Positions 50,320 to 53,612 of a stretch of 53,612 nt of DNA are shown in pieces. Each line of letters opens with the position of its first letter. The stretch's first letter is position 1. The DNA is from Bacteroidia bacterium. GTDB lineage: Bacteria > Bacteroidota > Bacteroidia > 2-12-FULL-35-15. Both the position numbers and the translations under genes were made by a program. The notes beneath the pieces are model-generated. The model saw only the letters and a program-made list of their open reading frames with translations. It was not told the DNA's origin and did no database searches. The stretch is taken from positions 1 through 53,612 of the forward strand of contig JAEUTU010000005.1 of NCBI GenBank assembly GCA_016786925.1, read 5' to 3'.

Positions 50320-51351
50320 ATGAAAGTAGCTGTTGTTATTTTGAATTGGAATGGAAGAGGTTTTTTGGAAAAATTTCTGCCATCTGTTCTTTCTTGCAAT
50401 AATTCTTATTCAGAGATCATCGTTGCCGATAATAATTCTTCTGATGATTCTATCGCATTTTTAAAAAAAAATTACCCTCAGGTTCGATTGGTCATTAATG
50501 AGGTGAATGGCGGTTTTGCAAAAGGGTATAATGATGCGCTTAAGCATGTAGATGCAGAATACTATGTGCTGTTGAACTCAGATGTAGAAGTGACACCCGG
50601 ATGGATTGAAGGAGTGGTCGATCTGATGGATTCGGATAAAACGATAGCAGCATGTCAGCCTAAAATAAGGATGTTTGACAATAAAAAGATGTTTGAATAT
50701 GCGGGCGCGGCTGGTGGGTTTATTGATAAATATGCGTATCCATTTTGTAGAGGAAGAATATTAGAACATTTAGAAGAAGACAATGGTCAATATGATGATG
50801 TCCGTGAAGTTTTCTGGGCTACAGGTGCATGTATGTTTGTCCGGGCAGAGCAGTTTAAGGAAGTGGGTGGATTTGATGAAGACTTCTTTGCTCATATGGA
50901 AGAGATAGACCTGTGCTGGCGATTAAAAAACTTGGGATACAAGATCATGTACAGTCCCAATTCTATCGTTTATCACGTGGGAGGTGGCACACTCAATAAA
51001 ACAAGTCCTCGAAAGACATACCTCAATTTTAGGAATAACTTATACTTAATATATAAGAATCATCCACCCCAATTTTTCTTTTTGAAATTACTCTTCCGGA
51101 TGATATTGGATGGAATTGCAGGGGCTAAATTTATGCTCAGTGGACAATTTGCACATTGCTGGGCAATTGTGAAAGCTCATTTTAGCTTTTATGGATCATT
51201 GAATACACTTATTCAAAAAAGGAAGTTATTGAAAGCAAATATTAAAGCTTATACAAGCTCAGCTGTATATTTACACTCAATCGTTGCCGATTTTTATTTG
51301 CGAGGTAATAAAACCTTTAAGGCTATCGATCAAAAAGATCGTTTTTTATAG
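50320..51351 (+). CDS. Glycosyltransferase family 2 (rhamnosyltransferase-like)
   Basis: 343 residues. The GT-A domain starts VAVVILNWNGRGFLEKFLPS, with VADNNSSDDSIAFLKK near 34 and VLLNSDVEVTPGWIE near 87 (the D-x-D-equivalent), and the acceptor loop GACMFVRAEQFKEVGGFDED near 167 followed by DLCWRLKNLGYKIMY. This is the WbbL-like pattern used in O-antigen and cell-wall rhamnosylation. The C-terminal 100 residues carry a short hydrophobic stretch but no long membrane helices. It follows the GWxTD gene by six bases. Confidence 0.9.
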   Translation: MKVAVVILNWNGRGFLEKFLPSVLSCNNSYSEIIVADNNSSDDSIAFLKKNYPQVRLVINEVNGGFAKGYNDALKHVDAEYYVLLNSDVEVTPGWIEGVVDLMDSDKTIAACQPKIRMFDNKKMFEYAGAAGGFIDKYAYPFCRGRILEHLEEDNGQYDDVREVFWATGACMFVRAEQFKEVGGFDEDFFAHMEEIDLCWRLKNLGYKIMYSPNSIVYHVGGGTLNKTSPRKTYLNFRNNLYLIYKNHPPQFFFLKLLFRMILDGIAGAKFMLSGQFAHCWAIVKAHFSFYGSLNTLIQKRKLLKANIKAYTSSAVYLHSIVADFYLRGNKTFKAIDQKDRFL

Positions 51352-51353
51352 AG

Positions 51354-51767
51354 CTATTTTAAAAAGAAGTCGATCGCCAGTTTATTGTAAGAAGCGGGTG
51401 TCACCATCAATGCACACCATAAAATGATCCTTGGAAAAACGATCTTCATATCCCATACCGGATTGATCAAACTAAATGCTGCAGTTACTAAAATAAGGTC
51501 GATCCCTAATAAATAAAGAGAATATTTTGTGAATAATCCAATGATAAGTGTAAACCCCGTTATCAGTTCAATAAATGAAGAAACGTACGCACTTGTTACC
51601 AATATAAAGTCGGGCATTTTTACTTTGCCAAATTCATATCTGAACGATTGTATCACTCCCGGCATTTTTACTTTTACAACCTTGTCATAACCCTGCATAA
51701 AAAATAATACGCCCAAGATCACTCTGAGTGTGAAGGACATGATCGATTCATTTGTGATTAATTCCAT
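51354..51767 (-). CDS. DoxX-family membrane protein
   Basis: About 137 residues from the ATG at 51767; the ATG at 51791 gives eight more. Four membrane helices are expected: LRVILGVLFFMQGYDKVVKV, SAYVSSFIELITGFTLIIGL, KYSLYLLGIDLILVTAAFSL and MKIVFPRIILWCALM. The helix 1 glycine and the later G-(L/F)-x-T-x-x-x-G pattern are DoxX-like. The family includes quinone-linked and redox-related membrane proteins; the role here is unknown. It converges with the GT2 gene. Confidence 0.82.
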   Translation of the reverse strand: MELITNESIMSFTLRVILGVLFFMQGYDKVVKVKMPGVIQSFRYEFGKVKMPDFILVTSAYVSSFIELITGFTLIIGLFTKYSLYLLGIDLILVTAAFSLINPVWDMKIVFPRIILWCALMVTPASYNKLAIDFFLK

Positions 51768-51810
51768 GGTGCAATTTTTTATTTTAAACAATAATTAACA
51801 ATGATCAGTA

Positions 51811-52227
51811 TCAGTTTATAAAGCTTTCAATTGCCAAACGATACGAATCCATTCCAAATCCCGATATGGAACCCTTACATTTAGGAGCAATTAATGAAAT
51901 ATGTCTGAATTCTTCTCTGGCAAACACATTGGATATATGTACTTCAATCGTAGGTGTTTTTATTCCGGCTATCGCATCTCTTAATGCAACAGAAGTATGG
52001 GTGTATCCACCTGCATTTAAAATGATCCCATCATAATTGAAGCCTACTTCGTGTAATTTATTGATCAATTCTCCTTCTACGTTACTTTGATAATAGGATA
52101 GTTCAATAGATGGATATTTGGCTTTCAGTTCATTGAAATAATCTTCAAAGCTCTTTGCTCCGTAAACATCTGTTTCACGAGTACCTAATAAATTTAAGTT
52201 CGGACCGTTTATAATAATGATTTTCAT
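51811..52227 (-). CDS. aroQ: 3-dehydroquinate dehydratase, type II
   Basis: 138 residues, the standard size of the dodecameric type II enzyme of the shikimate pathway. IINGPNLNLLGTRETDVYGA at the start holds the flexible active-site loop (Asn, Leu, Arg) with the catalytic Tyr in VYG. NAGGYTHTSVALRDAIAG near 73 carries the substrate-binding residues and VEVHISNVFAREEFRH-like EVHISNVFAREEFRH near 98 the catalytic His. It is divergent from xerD, a pairing that recurs in Bacteroidota. Confidence 0.95.
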   Translation of the reverse strand: MKIIIINGPNLNLLGTRETDVYGAKSFEDYFNELKAKYPSIELSYYQSNVEGELINKLHEVGFNYDGIILNAGGYTHTSVALRDAIAGIKTPTIEVHISNVFAREEFRHISLIAPKCKGSISGFGMDSYRLAIESFIN

Positions 52228-52293
52228 ATTGAGATGATCGATTCTATCACGAATTTACGAATATTACTAACTTTATGAAAACAATTCTCATAA

Positions 52294-53193
52294 TTGAACT
52301 GGAAATCATACATACATGGATTTAGATCATTCCTAAAGTTGGAACGTTCATTGTCGGAGAATACAATTGAAGCGTATATCCACGATGTGGAATTGATCGT
52401 TCGTTTTTTTGAATTAGAAGGGCGTACGATTGCTCCTAAGGATGTTGCTTTGGAAGATCTTCAGTCATTTTTGAAATGGTTGAATGGAGTTGGGATGGGA
52501 CCGCATTCACAAGCCCGGATCATTAGCGGTATTAAAGGGTTCTATAAATATCTCTTGTTAGAGAATGTGTTGAATACGAATCCAACGGAATTGCTGGAAG
52601 CTCCTAAGTTGGGTAGAAAATTACCCGATACCCTCAACTTGGAAGAGATCAATAAGGTTATTGATACGATCGATCTTAGTACGCCTGAAGGACAACGCAA
52701 TAAAGCAATGTTAGAAACATTGTACAGCTGTGGTTTACGTGTTAGTGAGTTGGTCAATCTAAAAATATCTGATCTGTATTTTAATGATGAATTTATAAAA
52801 GTAGTTGGAAAAGGTAATAAAGAACGCTTAGTTCCAATTGGTAGCGTTGCCATGAAGCAGATCAATATTTATAAAAATGAGATTCGCTGCCATATTGCTG
52901 TAAAAAAAGAGCATGAAGATGTTTTGTTCTTGAACAACAGAGGAGCAAAACTTTCCAGAGTGATGATCTTTACGATCATTAAACGCTTAGCTGTTTTGGC
53001 AGGAATAAAGAAAAATATCAGTCCGCATACATTCAGACATTCTTTTGCAAGTCATTTGATTGAAGGAGGAGCCGATCTTAGAGCAGTTCAAGAGATGCTC
53101 GGGCATGAGTCAATAACTACCACTGAGATATACACACATCTGGATCGTGATTATTTACGACAAGCCATCATCCAGTTTCATCCAAGGTCATAA
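52294..53193 (+). CDS. xerD: Site-specific tyrosine recombinase XerD-like
   Basis: 299 residues from the TTG at 52294; no in-frame ATG or GTG exists between the upstream TAA and this codon, and MNWKSYIHGF fits the XerD N-terminus. The SAM-like N-terminal domain (LERSLSENTIEAYIHDVELI) is followed by the catalytic domain. Catalytic residues: Arg in YSCGLRVSEL, Lys in VVGKGNKERLVPI, HTFRHSFASHLIEGGADL, GHESITTTEIYTHLD with the nucleophilic Tyr. XerD resolves chromosome dimers at dif. The partner XerC/dif site is not in the window. The hairpin after it serves mainly the opposite gene. Confidence 0.94.
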   Translation: MNWKSYIHGFRSFLKLERSLSENTIEAYIHDVELIVRFFELEGRTIAPKDVALEDLQSFLKWLNGVGMGPHSQARIISGIKGFYKYLLLENVLNTNPTELLEAPKLGRKLPDTLNLEEINKVIDTIDLSTPEGQRNKAMLETLYSCGLRVSELVNLKISDLYFNDEFIKVVGKGNKERLVPIGSVAMKQINIYKNEIRCHIAVKKEHEDVLFLNNRGAKLSRVMIFTIIKRLAVLAGIKKNISPHTFRHSFASHLIEGGADLRAVQEMLGHESITTTEIYTHLDRDYLRQAIIQFHPRS

Positions 53194-53218
53194 AAAAGCC
53201 CTTTCAAAAGAAAGGGCT
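53192..53218 (-). terminator. Terminator of the Spy-like gene (minus strand)
   Basis: Stem AGCCCTTTC / GAAAGGGCT with loop AAAA; the T run follows on the minus strand (53192-53197), so it ends leftward transcription. For xerD it lacks a T run. Confidence 0.8.
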
Positions 53219-53226
53219 AGGGGATG

Positions 53227-53612
53227 TTATTTGTCTTTTAATTTTTCAAGTAAAACTCGTTTGAACTGTTCTTCTGCATGATATAGTTTTGCTACTTTTT
53301 TGATAGGAAGAACAGCCTTATATTTTGCATGATATTCTTTTTGAAGGTCGATCTCCTTTTGCTTGAATGCAATTTCTGAATCAACAAGCTGTTCGATCTC
53401 TTTATCCGACCAATTATCAAAGTTGTCTTTATGCTCTTTGAATTCAGCTTTTCTTTTCTTGCGAAGTTCCTGGAGTTTGTCGTGATATTGATTGTAAACA
53501 GGCCAAAATTGTTGTGCTTCCTCCGGTGTAAGATCTAATTTCTGTGTAATGAATGCAATTTTCATTGCTTCAATGTTTTGCTTTTTTTCGGCATGATTGC
53601 CCTTTTTATCAG
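53227..53612 (-). CDS. Spy/CpxP-like helical protein, N-terminus outside the window
   Basis: At least 128 residues are visible, the frame staying open to the right edge (KKGNHAEKKQNIEA upstream of the first ATG at 53565). The ATG at 53565 is probably internal. The body is a charged helical hairpin: LDLTPEEAQQFWPVYNQYHD carries the L-T-x-E-Q-x-x-x-F-x-P-x-Y motif of Bacteroidota Spy/sensor-of-heavy-metal-like proteins, followed by LQELRKKRKAEFKEHKDNF and EIDLQKEYHAKYKAVLPIKK. Such proteins are periplasmic helical chaperones or metal/stress sensors. The signal peptide would lie to the right of the window. Confidence 0.75.
   Translation of the reverse strand, partial: DKKGNHAEKKQNIEAMKIAFITQKLDLTPEEAQQFWPVYNQYHDKLQELRKKRKAEFKEHKDNFDNWSDKEIEQLVDSEIAFKQKEIDLQKEYHAKYKAVLPIKKVAKLYHAEEQFKRVLLEKLKDK

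Overview
The window is a chromosomal segment of a member of the Bacteroidota. Evidence: two proteins carry type IX secretion sorting domains (one type B, one type A), many genes are preceded by the Bacteroidota -7 promoter box TAnnTTTG (or TAnnTTCG), Shine-Dalgarno sequences are scarce, a bacillithiol deacetylase (BshB1) is present, and neighbourhoods such as aroQ/xerD and dnaA near a low-molecular-weight phosphatase are typical. The DNA is AT-rich. I cannot name genus or species.

Layout. 1-6.8 kb is mostly housekeeping: cca, a Sua5/YrdC protein, a GT4 glycosyltransferase, dapD divergent from ruvX, def, a TPR-like lipoprotein and the c-di-AMP synthase gene cdaA. 6.9-12.9 kb holds an MBL hydrolase, an AraC regulator and two T9SS-exported proteins, one a large M36-type metalloprotease. 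12.9-13.7 kb is a non-coding block with direct repeats and a large imperfect hairpin. 13.7-15.8 kb has gpx, a TauE/SafE permease and bshB1. 15.8-22 kb is the most plastic part: two nested pairs of inverted repeats enclose a methyltransferase, a polymorphic-toxin remnant, a tRNA 3' fragment and a DDE transposase, followed by ORF6N and HEAT-like genes and low-complexity spacers. 22-24.6 kb has an RlmI-like methyltransferase, a second YrdC-domain gene and fsa. A small SRP RNA lies at 25.0 kb on the minus strand.

25.2-32.2 kb is the most interesting part: a lone GT2 and then a four-gene operon with a clear promoter. It encodes a TolC-like channel fused to a TIM-barrel glycosidase-like domain, an HlyD-like adaptor, a cytoplasmic zinc-ribbon protein ending in a degenerate GGDEF domain, and a processive GT2 synthase. 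Together these look like a complete synthase-dependent exopolysaccharide synthesis and export machine with its own polymer-trimming domain and a nucleotide-sensing-like regulator. On the opposite strand follow a low-molecular-weight tyrosine phosphatase, a large two-component sensor kinase and dnaA.

37.3-39.6 kb has a 5'-nucleotidase split into two overlapping genes and a thioesterase. 39.6-41.5 kb is an arsenic operon (arsR, a DUF6428-type gene, an aquaglyceroporin and arsC) without a recognisable ArsB or Acr3 pump. 41.6-47.9 kb carries a PlsC-like acyltransferase, an aminotransferase, a CoA-binding protein, an MFS transporter and a PhnA-like protein. 48-53.6 kb has tRNA-Ser(TGA) directly upstream of a GNAT gene, a GWxTD protein next to a GT2, DoxX, aroQ, xerD and the start-less end of a Spy-like protein.

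No CRISPR array, rRNA operon or intact prophage is visible. All assignments come from reading the sequence; no database search was run.
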